Origin: Purshia tridentata
Taxonomy: Eukaryota; Streptophyta; Magnoliopsida; Rosales; Rosaceae
Direction: 5' to 3'
Length of the DNA stretch: 44,840 nucleotides
NCBI GenBank assembly: GCA_003254885.1
Contig: QANT01000874.1
Span: 1-44,840 of the forward strand
Shown one piece after another: positions 9,678 to 22,041 of this stretch. How positions within the stretch are numbered: the stretch's first letter is position 1; each line of letters begins with the position of its first letter. The position numbers and the translations under genes are program-made. The notes under the pieces are model-generated. The model was not told where the DNA came from and did not search any database. It saw only the letters and a list, made by a program, of their open reading frames with translations.

Positions 9678-12600
9678 AGCACCGCCTATCTTTTCATACA
9701 AATAATACAGAAGCTGCTTGACCTTTGCTATCCAAGAAAGAATTGCTAGCACCTCTGAAACTTAAATCAGTATTAAAGTCATTTCAGTTTCCTTGACTAG
9801 ATGGTTATTAATAGGATGATGATTGAAGCATTCTTACCGAGAATAAGCCTTAACCGAAGGTAACTCACATTTGCCTTCAATCGGGAGAACATAACCTCTA
9901 AAGCAGAATCTGAAAAATTAATCAGAATCAATCAAGGAAATAAATAATTTTTAATTACAATGTATGAAAGACAGACATGGTTGTAAACTCATTCAAGATT
10001 TGTGGTCGAAAAGGTCAACGTTGAATAATTTCCCAAACTTAGTCCATTCAATCAAGCCTAAGTGTTCAGAGCAAATAATTAAAATGATGTACATCAGTAC
10101 GTGTGTTTAACATCCTCAAGTTGGAGTTCTGTATAGTAATGCTGCTTCCTAGTTAGCAAATGCAATTCAATCTCAACCTTTAAAAAGGGGCAAAAAGAAA
10201 AAAAGAGCATAGAAAATGCAATTGTCCAAATATAAATTAATCATTTCGTCAAAATTTACCAGATTCAGGATTCAACTTTGGAGAAAGACCATATAGTGCA
10301 AATTTGGCATAGGCTAGTAACCTGACTCTTTGTGAAGCACCCAACTTGCTAACGATAGACCTCAGTAGCCCACTGGATATGGAAATAAGAATACACGAAT
10401 AAAAGGTGAGAAAATTATCAAGTGGCATCCTAATGTAGAGAGGTTGTACTCTTTAATTTAACTTACTCAGTACGCAATATTGTGAGAAAGTCAGATGGCA
10501 AAGATTCCATAAATGAAGATATGTCTTCCATATTTAGGGACTTCAGTTCCTGCTTTAGGTTCCTTCTCTCTTCAGCTGATAGTCCCTTCCCTAAAGCCGA
10601 TTTACTGCAAGACATGGTGAAAGTGCCATTAGATTGCTATTGCAATTTGTCAGCATGATCACAAATGCTTTATTGCAGGATACAATATATACGTTAAAAC
10701 CGAAAAATTATTTAGTATCAAGTGAAAATCCTTTAGTGAGCTCCTTGTACCAAAAGTAACCTCACATCAATGTGAAGTTATAAGATAATCTGTCTCTCCT
10801 ATAAGTATGTCCATATATGTGAATATCATATATGAGGATTAACACATGAAAGAAGTGCATCTTAGAAAAGTATGTTGACGAGTCACTATCTTTGTCTATC
10901 CTAAAACTCCATGAACTATCTTCGAACTTTATAAGATAATTTGGAAGACTGGTGTACGATGCACATACTAGAGTAGAGCACATCCCTGTTGGACTCCAAT
11001 AGTTGATGCATGTGTGGTATACCAAAGCTAAGAGAACTAGATATTAAATGATTACATTAATAGTGTACCCATGGTTAAAACAGTTCAAACATATATGCTC
11101 TAATTCAAGCAAGGCATATCTAACCTCCTCTACTTATTACATTAAATTTGACTGAATGTTATAGTATGGATGAACTTTATGCATCATTACAAATAAAAAG
11201 GCGGAAGTGAACGAGGAGATGTTTGAAATCAGCCAACTTTTTAATAACGATTAATGGAAGGCCTAGGGAAAAGTTGGTGCCTCAAGAGGTCTGAAGAAAG
11301 TTCACCCACTGTCCCATTTTCTTTTCAAAATTGCAGTGGAGAGGGCCGCAAAAATTCAGTTGGTAGAAGGGTGGCGAATAGGGAGAGAAGGGGTAGAAGT
11401 TTCTCATTTGTAATTTGCAGATAATATGATATTTTCACTTCTGGGGATGATGAAAATGGGGCAATCTGTTACAAGTATTGGACTGTTTTTCCCTGCTGTC
11501 AGTTCTCAAGATCAACAGAGCCAAGATCTCCTTGAAGGAAATTAATATGGAAAAAGATAAAGTAAAGAGGTTAGCTGATTCATTTGGTTGTGGAGTGGGA
11601 TCTTCGTTCCGGTGGGCGTAGCAAAGCAGCTGGAAAGTAGAATAAGACATTTCCTGTGGGCTGGAGTTGAGAAGGGCAAATAAGTGCATTAAATCAGTTG
11701 GGATACAGGTAAGGATAATGCACTCCACGGTATTTGGGTTTTGTGGGGGTGCAGTGTGGTAGCCATTCTTTGGGTCATATGGATGGAAAGAAATTTTGAA
11801 GATTTTAATGGGCTGTGGTTGGATGAGCTTTGGGTTAGGGTCAGATTTTGGGCTTTGGTTTCTACAAAATTTAACAATAGCACCCTTTCCGCTCTTCTCC
11901 TTAGCTGGAAGGCTGCTGCCCTGTTAGAGGATTTCAGCTAAGAGTGAGTTTCTTGGTCTCAATTTCTTTTTCTTTTTTTGGTATTGGTTGTGACTCTTTG
12001 TTTGTTTCTCTTTTTCCTCTCTCTATCTTCATTGAGTGGATTCCTTGTCAACTGGTGTGGTATTTTTGATTAGTTTTATTATATGTTTGTTTCTTCCAAA
12101 AACAAAAGGGCAATTATATTCTTGGGAGCAGCATTGGCTAGTCACTCAAATTGTTATTCACTAACAAAAGTATAAAAACAATCACCTGTCAATAGTTCTT
12201 CCAGTAAAAATGACAGGGAAGTATCTAGAATACTTCGCAACCCCAAACCGTTCGCCCAATTGCTGTAATTTTTTCGAGTCTAGAAGAATTAAAGCCTTCC
12301 AGAGCTGACAGTAGTCCATCCTAAATCCTTCATCCAGTTGCTTGTATATGCCATGGTCTAGAAGAACTGCATAGTCAATTATAAATGGTAAACCATTTCA
12401 TAAACCCAACAATACAAGCAATTTCTATTGAGACAATCACATATGTGTCTTGTATAATAGTTCAGCACATACCCAAAGAAAAGCCATTCTGACCTTCTGG
12501 AGAAACTAATATGTTACCAGGGTGCGGATCCCCATGCAAGAAACCATGGACAAAAATCATTTCAGCAAACACTTCCAACAATACTTTGGCTACCTATAAT

Positions 12601-15600
12601 ACATACTAAACAGAAGTAATTAGAGAAACATTATCTTAATTGCAATAGGACTTTACCAATCAAGGTCTTTCAGAACATATACTATAGCATTTGCGTACTT
12701 TCTGTTTGTTATTAAATTAAAATAAATTAAACAAAATTAAATCTGTAGCTAAGACTGAAAACCAACCTTCACTGGCTTTATTCTCCTTTCCTTCAGATAT
12801 TCTACATCATCAACCTGAATTCTAAATAAATTATTGTTAGTAGCATTAATAGCACAGAACAGTCAGAAAGCATTATATGACTAAAATAACATCAGTACCA
12901 TGATATAGTGATACAGGCAAGAAGCTCATTGAGAGATCAATTCAATGGAGAAGTGTTGGAGAGCACTAAAGAAATTACGAAATTTCCTTTGAGTATTGTA
13001 CAATGCAATTTATGGTCTTGGACCTCTTGGTTTTGATGCCTAAACTCTACGCTCTTCTTTTCTCCTAGCAGTTGATCTTATGCAATGCTACTATCACTGC
13101 CAATTCCAGCAACTTAACAACCATAAGAATGCTCTTAATAAAATAACCATTATAATTGGATCTTTTCCAGCCCCATTCAAATTTTAAAACCTGCATCCTC
13201 TGTTCCACCAATTAACCTCTGATACCACCCTTCTCTCACTTGATTTAGCCACCAAATAATAAATCAGACTGAAAGTTCTAAGCTAATCAGTGCTGCACTA
13301 CGTCCATTTTGATACTGTTCTCAGAGAGGTGAGCCTTATTAGAGCTATTTGTCCTATAACATATAGTCAACCAATACGCATGTAAGCCAGTAGTAGGCCT
13401 TCATCAACCAATACTCCAGAAACAAATAACCCTCAAATCTTAAGAACCCCTGTGGGAAATTTCTGGTAGATTCATATATTTACTCTCTATTATATACTCA
13501 CTCGTAGCCCATTCTAATATTTTCATGCTATAGACTTGCAAGTCAATACGTACAAAGATGCCCATTCCTGCACCTACATGGCATCAGAATAAGATCATTT
13601 GGCCACCTAGGACCTGGTCTTGGCATCCACCATCACTGGGATGCCCTATGGTGATTGCCAAAAGGGGAAACATTTAAACCTTTCCCGCAATAAAATCTAG
13701 CCAGCCATTTCATTTTATAGAAGTTTCAGGGACTACAGAGAAATTTTAGACTAGTCAACTATTTTGATAAATCTTTGAAGAATGAGGAAATCATACATAG
13801 AGGCATACCACATAAGCAAGTTAAAAAAGCTATACCTTGTGTCCCGTACAGAATTGCATTGTCAGAACTTGATTAGTTGTCAAGTCCTGGACACAAATAT
13901 GGAGATCAGCTTGTTGTATTACCAAATAAAAGATATTCTATGGACAGTTAAATAATGAAGAGGATCCCAACGATCATACCCAAAATACAGGAGGAACCTT
14001 GACCCATTTGTTGTTTTTGAAGTTATTGGCAGTTCTCTCAGAGTTTCTAGCTTCCTGAATAAAGTCTGTGGAACCATTAAAGAGGAGAAAACCATTATTG
14101 TGTTGACTATCTTCTATAATGATTTGAAGATCAATTCTGATAATACTTGATGCAGGACAGAAAATTTAACATATATACATTTACAAAATCCATTTTTGCA
14201 AGTACAAGTTATCAACACTCATGCAACCCATTGTCCAAGCTACTGTAGCACAGTATTTAAATTGGGTTATCTATTTATTTTTGTGCAAATCATAAACTTA
14301 ATGAAAAAAATAAAGAGACGTTAGGAAAATGGTTGTGGTGCTTCCCCTTAAGCAAGACTCATCGTGGTGTTCAGTAATTAGCAGCATGAAGGGAGTCTAA
14401 TCCAATGGGTGAGATTGTCAAATACTATACCCCTCTTCTTCCCTTCAAAAAACTGATGCCTCTCTCAGACAGAAGAGCAGGACAAGAGGCTGGGACTACC
14501 CAATCCAGATCAGTCTCCCTGAACAGTCGCCACCACAAGGATGATAAAACTGAACAATGCAAAAACAAATGATCCACACCCTCGGGAAACACATGTAAGT
14601 GGACAATGCAAAAAGCCGACTCTCAGAATTATGAACCGAGTATCATTGGCAAACACATGTTAAACATTTCAATTGGAACATCAATTGGAGTATAAGGTTC
14701 AACAGAACGTTTTGAAACACAACATATGACAATCCATTGGAAATTTTGACTCATTGTTTACCTGGGTAATGATTATCGGATACAAACTGACTGGGTTTAT
14801 AAGTCATATGATCTGTGGTAACTGAATCCATCATGCAACACTCATCACAATCAAAACTAGAAATACTGAAGGCAAATCCAAATTACCTGCACTCAGTAAG
14901 TCACTGGAGGCATCTGTCATCCATAAGTACTGAGCAGATGGTTCTACCAGAGTTTGGGAATACTGCAACTAGGCAGCAAAAAAGGGTTCTACAACTGAGG
15001 CCTGCTCAATACACAGTGTCACAGTTCCTAAATCAACCTTCATCATAAACCTCTAAAAACTAATCTATTTGGTAATTTTGATAGCCACTCCTCTTGATCC
15101 ATGATCAACTTGCAACACAACAATCTTCTGTTTCTTTCACCAAATCACTATCCATCTTTCTGTATAATTTAAAAGAACCCATTTTCTGACTCTCTAGTTT
15201 CTCTTTTTGGCTTTTCTGGACCAAAAGGGGATTGCTTTAGCCCATTCAAAGAAAGAAAAAACATTTCAATTAATATTGTGGCTTTTGCCTCAGATTAGGG
15301 TGCACCAACTGCCAAGCAAGACTAGTAAAAAGAAAAAGAGCTGAAAGTTACTTTGCATAAAATTCATCAACAAAATTTCTACCTCCTAATTTCTCTAATA
15401 TCTCCTGATCTGAGAAAAGCTAACAAAGAGTAATGTAACCCAGAAAATGAAATTTTCTAAAACCTCAAGTCCGTACTCAAAACAATAAATAATTTTTCTC
15501 GTTACTAATGTCATTCCACAACTCACCAAGTTCACGAGATATAGCCTGTACAAATTCTGATACCAGCCATTCAAATCTGTATTCTGGGAAAAACTGTGGA

Positions 15601-18165
15601 ATAAGAAAGGTGGCTAAGTAACTGAAAATCATTTGGCAATTATACAGTAATGAGCAAAAAAATCCCAAGTGCCAGAAAGAAAATAAGGGAACAAAATGAA
15701 GGAAAACAAGCGATTTGATGTGGAACATTTAGACTCTTGAACTGCATTATATGGAAAACAAGTTTCAACTAATCTTTTCAGATAAGCCAAAAATTTTATA
15801 TGGAGACATGAAATTAAATTTTGCTTTATTGTGTCAATTCTATCAGCAAAAGACAATCACTCTGGAAGCACTTCATAACACATCATAAAAGGGTGGAACA
15901 AGTTTGAAAGTGCATTTCTTAGATAAGAAAACCAGTTATTAATAACATAACATATGATATAGAGCAATAGCAACTTGGCACTTACCAATAACATACAAAG
16001 AAACCAAGCATTAAGCAGACAACAAAAACGGGAACTGCAACTAAGGCTCTTTTGTTTGTCAACAAAAAGATGAGGGAAAATGAAATTCATGTAACTGGTT
16101 ATTTAGGATGCAGTCAATGGCGGTGTAGAATGATCAATTCAATGTCATGATCACAAGTAGGGGAAAATGGCTTCCCTCATTTTTGGGGAAATTCAATTCA
16201 TTTTCATCTGAAATTCACTTTTTCTGATAATATAACTATTTCCCCGAGTAAATTACAACCAATCAAACAGGTGAAAGTAAAATAATCATTTTCCAAGTTA
16301 CACCCAAAAACAAAGAATTGGAAGGATAATTTTCATTTTGTGAAAAATAAAACTTAGGTTGAAACATATGGGCCTAAATTTTCTTTACTTTCTTAAGAAA
16401 ACAATAGGACTAGAAATTCTAAATGTTATGCTGAAAAATTAAGAAGGCTTCAAATCAATACGGAATGTATACAAACTCATAAACATGCATAATGCATGCT
16501 TGCGTGAATTTAAATATGTATACATGTGATATACAGATGAAATTCAAGACATGTAACCGGCCACATTTTGCTATATTACATTGATAGCATAGCACTAAGC
16601 ATAATATCAGAAAACCTAGGGAAGCAAATTAGCGTACTCATTCAAGGGATCAAAGCTTGAAATTAGCTTAGCTTGGCTTGAAAAAGTGGGTTGTTTAAAC
16701 AACGCCAAGCGTAAACCCAATATTTAAACAAGAAGGTGCTTGATTAGCTTGGCTTGCCCGGTGACTCCTAAAATCACATCTTGTGAAAGTATTACTATTT
16801 AGAAACTTCAACGACATTTTGGAACTAGACAACTTATTCAATACACTACATTATATCACAATTGCAAACATGAACCGTAAAGTGACGTGAAATTCAGTGT
16901 GTACCCATGTAATGGATTTGGAAATGAAATACATGGTTGTTGTATCTAGTTTCATTTGCTGCTCCAGCCCAGGGTACTGCACCTATTTTCCACATGATAA
17001 AACCAATTAACAATCAATTGCAATCATATAAATCTGTATTTATTGAGAATGCAACAAACATGCAAATGTTTTACATCAGAGAAAAGAAAAGCTTTACATT
17101 TGTTTTAATTTATGCACAAAAGTAAGGATTATGGGCTTATGGTCAGTGATTCCGATAATCAGAGATTCCCTCATCCAAACACACTATAAGCCATAGGCTT
17201 ACCCAACTTAAACCAAACAAATGTTCTGGGTTGAGCCCATTTTAGAGGTTGATAGGGCCTAGTGAAAGAGACTAGGCTCACTACTCCTCTGGGCCTTGCT
17301 AGGTTTTTCCTAAAAAATTCCTGTGTCTTCTGTGGGCTTCCTAAGCATATGCCAAATCCACCACAATCCCTATACATGAAAGGTACCCCTACCCCTTTTC
17401 ATTTTTAAACTGCACTTTTTCTTATTCTCTTATTTATTATTATATATAAAAGGGTAATATATACATGAAAGAAAGAAGATAATGTATTAAGTATGATTGA
17501 GGCGGGGAACAAGAGAAGCAAGAAATCCTACATCTGCCCCTAGCCCTTTCCCTGAATCAAAGGCTACCATACCATTCCCATTAGAGTCGGCCCCTGTAAA
17601 TCTAGTGGGTGGTGGGGAGGAAATCTCTTCGGTGGAATATGGACATATTTTTCAAATTTGTAATCAAAATAATCATCATTTACATTTCCTATGCTAAAGA
17701 GGTTCAAATTCCCATGTTCTAAGGAAGCTGAAATGTCCACACGAACTAAAACTTTAAGAATTCGGTCAAACAACCAATCAAGCTTAATCACTTCTTGAGA
17801 ATTAGCAATTTTGATTGAGAATTTTCATGTAACTACCACGTACTCTTATCTATCCTCTATTTTCTCACATAAATTTGAATTTAAAATTAAGGAAAAGCAC
17901 CATAGTTGCATAGGAGTTTCAAAAATGTGTTGCTGGTTTATTCAACAATTACAATTTAATTTGAAGACTAAAAGTCATCTGAGATTTACTAAGACAGACA
18001 TTACTCTGCTCACCAACCTTAATTGCTACTTCTTGGTGATCCCTCAGAACTGCTCGATGTACTTGAGCAACAGATGCAGCGGCTATGGGATGCTCATCAA
18101 GTGACAAAAAACTGAGGTAGATCCCAAAGTCAGAAAAAAAAAAAAAGGCCTTCCAGCTTTCAAGN

Positions 18166-18206
<41 letters not shown>

Positions 18207-19861
18207 CTTCCAGCTTTCAAGTATATAAGGTTCCATTGAAAAAACACAATAAAATCCAATAATTTTAAGGGTACAGTTACAAATAAGGAAAATGAAAGAA
18301 GCAAAACATGCTAATAGTGGAGAAAATAGGGTAACAGTAAGACAAATATGGAAGTTCATCAAGTTACAAAAACCTATTACCATTAGAAAAAATTTCCAAG
18401 AACCTGAGGTAGATCCCAAAGTCAAACTCATGGTGTTTTAACTTCCAAGTACACAGTTCCATTGATAAAACACAATAAGATGCAATAATTTTTAAGGCAC
18501 ATGTTACAATTAGGAAAATGGGAAGAGCAAACTATCAGTTCATTTATAGCACTATAGTTCCAATCTAAAATTTTCCAAAAAAAGAAAGTTATAATCAAAA
18601 GCAACTAATCTAGCTGAGTGTAATGGGATGAATACTTACATATCTGACAGCTTGTGACCTATATTGCGAATTAGTACTTCTTTAATAGCTTTGAAATGAC
18701 AAGGAACTGCCTAAGCCGATAGTTACCAAAGAATTAACATATCATACAGTTAGATCAACAGCCATCTACATAAATATGTACATCATCTAGAAAACAAAAA
18801 TGCAATTCAAGGATATAGATATAAGCATAAAGTTCATCCATACCTGATCCTGTAATGAGGAAAGAGTTGATGAGTATTCTTTTGGAACCTGCCGCATAGC
18901 TGCAACAAATTGACCAGCTTTCACATAGAATCCTCTATTGGCCTCACACAATTTCAGAATCCTCCAGGCTGATCGAAAATGAACCTAATTCCATCATAAG
19001 ATACAACTAAAGCTCCTCCATTTGGTTCTCAGAGTAGAAGCAAACAATAAAATTCAATTTCTTCTAAAAATAAACTTACTTTTCTAAGGATTATGTTCCT
19101 TTGGCAAAATAATTTCATAGAAAAAGTAGTCAATTTGGCTACTCAAAGAAAAGTTTAAAAACAATGCAGATATTTTAAATCATTTAATCTGAAACCTTAT
19201 AAATTTTGTTTAATTCCTAGAACTTTTCCAATTTCTTAGGCATACGGAACCTAAGCTACAGTGCATATATTAGCACCCATTACATGAATCTCTAATTCGA
19301 AACCGTTAGCGGCATCAGCAGAAGCTTTCATATATTATAGCATTTTAGTATTTTACCTATTTTGATTTGTCTACTTATTGGTTTCTCGAGCCCAAAACAC
19401 TCGAAAACACCCCAAAAGACTAAGAATTCAAGGATTCATAGTACGCTCAGTTCCAAACAGTTCACAGCAGCTAAACACAGTGACATATTAAGAAAGAAGA
19501 GAGCCCCAACCAACCTCAGATAGCTTGCGACGATACTCATCAGAGTCCACCGGCAGTCCATGCAAAGTGTACTTGTAGTCGACGGCAGTGGAAGCAATCT
19601 GCAATGTTTCAGGAACATACCAACAATATAACCATCGACAGTAGAATAAGAGAAATTTAAGAGAAAATTTTAAAATGTAAGAAGAAAAAAACAGACGGTG
19701 GAGATTGCGCGAGCAGAGCGAACGACACCATGTATTGCTGTCCGTATTTTGTCGGGAAAGTTTGGGACGGAATCGGAGGAAAATGAGAGAAAGTTAGAGT
19801 TGAAGGCATGGAAGGTGAGGCCAGTGGCTGTAATCACGTACAGAGTGCTTTTGGCTTTCAT
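9642..19861 (-). CDS. ABC1/aarF (ADCK1-type) atypical kinase
   Basis: UbiB/ABC1 atypical kinase family. Best fit is the eukaryotic ADCK1 branch, whose animal members are mitochondrial. Sixteen exons (transcript order): 19861-19697, 19598-19515, 18984-18844, 18710-18640, 18111-18018, 16982-16905, 15593-15527, 14065-13980, 13886-13836, 12814-12767, 12593-12473, 12366-12186, 10604-10467, 10372-10260, 9909-9838, 9754-9642; about 540 aa. Family motifs: KxGQ as K105-A-G-Q108 (YVKAGQF), Ala-rich loop PIAAASVAQVHRA (about 163-175), ATP-site lysine K185 in VAIKVQYPG, catalytic HGDPHPGN (315-322) and metal-binding LLDHG (337-341). The start MKAKSTLYV and a hydrophobic N-terminus fit an organellar protein. 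Upstream in-frame Met codons, the earliest at 20092, were not chosen. The gene is large because of long introns containing transposon debris. Substrate is unknown. Confidence 0.9.
11245..12110 (+). mobile_element. LINE (non-LTR retrotransposon) fossil in intron 12 of the ADCK1-like gene
   Basis: Plus-strand frames, broken by frameshifts and stops, spell reverse-transcriptase landmarks: INGRPREK near 11250, then HPLSHFLF, GWRIGREGVEVSH, and QFADN in place of the QFADD catalytic motif near 11415. Then come LKINRAKISLKEINMEKDK near 11510 and RIRHFLWAG near 11640. The C-terminal zf-RVT region follows at 11741-11941 (AILWVIWMERN..RVRFWALVS). The element lies antisense to the host gene, is truncated at its 5' end, and has no intact frame. 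Confidence 0.85.
14430..14612 (-). mobile_element. LINE zf-RVT fragment in intron 7 of the ADCK1-like gene
   Basis: Read on the minus strand this gives CPLTCVFPEGVDHLFLHCS, then SSLWWRLFRETDLDWVVPAS and ALLSERGISFLKGRRG. That is the Cys/His zf-RVT region at the end of plant LINE reverse transcriptases. It lies in the opposite orientation to the LINE fossil at 11245-12110. Only about 180 bp is recognisable. Confidence 0.75.
18112..18540. repeat. Imperfect tandem duplication in intron 4 of the ADCK1-like gene
   Basis: CTGAGGTAGATCCCAAAGTC occurs at 18112, directly at the exon 5 acceptor, and again near 18402. Each is followed by related sequence: TTCCATTGAAAAAACACAAT near 18231 versus TTCCATTGATAAAACACAAT near 18461, then CAATAATTTT and a GGAAAATG motif. 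The offset is about 290 bp. The left copy is swollen by poly-A with one N at 18164. Confidence 0.8.
18146..18221. repeat. 18-bp direct repeat flanking an N-containing poly-A
   Basis: GGCCTTCCAGCTTTCAAG is present at 18146-18163 and again at 18204-18221, with an N and about 39 A residues between them. Identical flanks around an N suggest a collapsed or mis-joined homopolymer in the assembly. Confidence 0.85.
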
Positions 19862-19968
19862 TCCTGTTTCTGTTTCTTCCCCTCTGGACTCAACAGTGAA
19901 TATTTGAGTGTAGCAGCTCAGCTCCAAAACACTCCACTTCAGTAATTTTGACAGCTGACTTTGGTGAG

Positions 19969-19976
19969 CCACGTGG
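19969..19976. promoter_or_regulatory. G-box / ABRE palindrome
   Basis: CCACGTGG is a perfect G-box core that bZIP and bHLH factors bind in plants. It lies 108 bases upstream of the kinase ATG and 979 bases upstream of the GRAM gene ATG. Its use by either gene is inference. Confidence 0.4.
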
Positions 19977-20836
19977 GAGGCATAGAGATTTACCCGAATC
20001 AACAGAAGCATGTGCCAAAGATGAAGCACCGCCGCTTCGACCGATGCACAGGATCCGAAACGAAAGATTTTGGGGTCGTTTTCAGACGCCAATTACCTTT
20101 GGAAAGCAATAAATGACAAAGTTACCTAATCGTTAGGAAAACTGAAAAACACTAATTTGGCCTAGTAAGCGTCCTTATTTATCCAAAATTCTTCTCACAT
20201 CAGCGCTCAGAAACACGAGACAAATTAAAAGCATAAATGCAAAATAAATATGGGTGCAATACAAGGACTTCTTAAGGGGGATTATTCATAGCAACTTATT
20301 CTATTTTATGATTAAGGGGGGTCAAAAATTTTCTAAATATTTTTATGAATTGTTTTGTTTTCAAATAAAAAGTAAAAGTTAATGGTGTGTAATGGGTCCA
20401 AATCAGCCACCTTTGTTGACTTGGAAATTGGAAGGCTTGGAAAGTCAAGAGGGAAAAGTGAAGCTGCTTTCCATTTTCCAATTGCTGGGAAGTTGCCATG
20501 AAATGGCAACATGTTCTAGAAATGATGTTGAAGCCAAGCCTCGGGCTCACACAGTGAGTCAGCGACCATCACTTGTTCTTCAACAGCGTATGCGCATCCA
20601 CAAGGAGAATCTTTGAAACTTCTGGTGTGGTGGCGTGCCTGTCTGCCAGAGCCAGACTCTTTAATTAGTCATTATTATAATATTATTATATGATTATTAA
20701 AGTATTATTGTTATTAGGTAGTATAATATGCAATTCACATTTGACATATCTCCAATTAATTATATAGATTTATATATTTTTTTTAGTTTTAAGTAGTAGC
20801 AACTACCAAGCAAGCTGCTAGGTAGCTATAAAGAGC

Positions 20837-20844
20837 TATAAAAG
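20837..20844 (+). promoter_or_regulatory. Candidate TATA box of the GRAM gene
   Basis: TATAAAAG lies 111-118 bases upstream of the ATG, with a second TATAAAGA at 20827. The predicted start site is near 20868-20875. Confidence 0.5.
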
Positions 20845-20954
20845 CTTTAATCGATCATTTGTGAACTGAACTGAATTAGTTGTGAGAGACAAAGATACTT
20901 ATAATTAGGAGGCAGCTCAGCTAGCTTGTTAATTAAATTTGAGAATTGAGTCAG

Positions 20955-22041
20955 ATGGAAGTGAGTATGAAGAAGGATGAGTTTGCATTTCATCATCAAT
21001 TTGATGTTGGGAGTCCATTAATATTTATGAACTCATCATCATCATCATATGACACAACACCAGAGAGAGATGAGAGAGAGAGGCAACAGCAGCAGCAGCA
21101 GCACTACTCTTCCCTATCTGAACCTGTCAGCTTATGCCAAAGTCCATCTTCTTCCCTTTCATTTTCAGATGGCTCTTCCTCCTTCAAAACTAGTAAGATA
21201 GCTAGTAGCTATTTAATTCATGAACTAACTAGCTAGTCTGTGTGTTTTTCTGTTTGTTAATTTGTGGCTTGATTTGGTGATTGTTGGGAGTACAGATTAT
21301 GATCATGAAGGTGATTCAAGGAAAGACAGCTACAACCTTAATAGTAACAAATTTGGGAAGAAAAGTAGCAGTTTCGCATACAGAATACGCGAGCACGGTG
21401 AGTCATCTATTCTGCAAGTTCAAGTTGAAGACAATTAGAAAATGAATGAAAGATGTTTAATAATATATGCGTCTGTGCAGTGAAACTTGGGCCCAAGTTG
21501 TCTGAAACTGTGAAGGGGAAGTTGAGTTTGGGGGCAAGAATAATTCAAGAAGGTGGGAGAGGGAACATATTCAAACATATATTTGATGTAAAGGAAGGAG
21601 AGAAGCTGTTGAAGGCGTCGCAGTGTTACTTATCAACCACTGCTGGTCCTATTTCTGGCCTTCTCTTTATTTCTACTCAAAAGCTTGCTTTCTGCAGTCA
21701 AACATCCATCACTGTTCCTTGTGAAACTGGCCAACTCATTCGAACGCCTTACAAGGTACTTCAATTCATTCATTATTCATTTCAATTATTTCAACGCAAC
21801 CCAAATGGGCCAAATCATCCTTAATATTGTTGCATATATGCAGGTTGTTATACCAATCGAGAAGATCAAAAGAGCCAACCAAAGCGAGAATGTGAACAAA
21901 CCACAACAGAAGTACATAGAAATAGTTACAGACGATGATTTCGAGTTCTGGTTTATGGGATTCTTACGCTATGAAAAAGCTTTCAGAAATCTTGAAAAGG
22001 CCATTTCTATGAGTACCTATCACCACACCAGCGTCCATTAA
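20955..22041 (+). CDS. GEM-like GRAM-domain protein
   Basis: Four exons (20955-21192, 21296-21397, 21481-21755, 21844-22041) total 813 nt and give 270 aa. The N-terminal 110 residues are Ser- and Gln-rich and look disordered, with a short poly-Gln run encoded by CAACAGCAGCAGCAGCAGCA. From about residue 114 the sequence is the family core: KLGPKLSETVKGKLSLGAR, then GGRGNIFKHIFDVKEGEKLL, and a GRAM domain of about residues 150-228 (ASQCYLSTTAGPISGLLFIS, LAFCSQTSI, VVIPIEKIKRANQSEN). The tail YIEIVTDDDFEFWFMGFLRY is also characteristic. GRAM domains bind membrane lipids; GEM-like proteins are linked to ABA/stress responses and, for GEM itself, epidermal patterning. ATG 20955 was used; a second in-frame Met lies four codons later. 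The exact paralogue is not assigned. Confidence 0.93.

Larger units (their letters stand above)
19862..20954. promoter_or_regulatory. Divergent promoter region (ADCK1-like gene left, GRAM gene right)
   Basis: The two genes start head to head, 1093 bp apart. The left half is the leader and promoter of the kinase gene. The right half is an AT-rich promoter ending in TATA-like boxes. No other gene is seen; the short frames here are non-coding by appearance. Confidence 0.5.

Noticed and set aside
19862..20092. Upstream Met (20092) as the start of the ADCK1-like protein
   Set aside because: The extra residues are Cys/Leu-rich without family similarity. The start at 19861 gives a normal family N-terminus. 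Transcript 5' ends would settle it.
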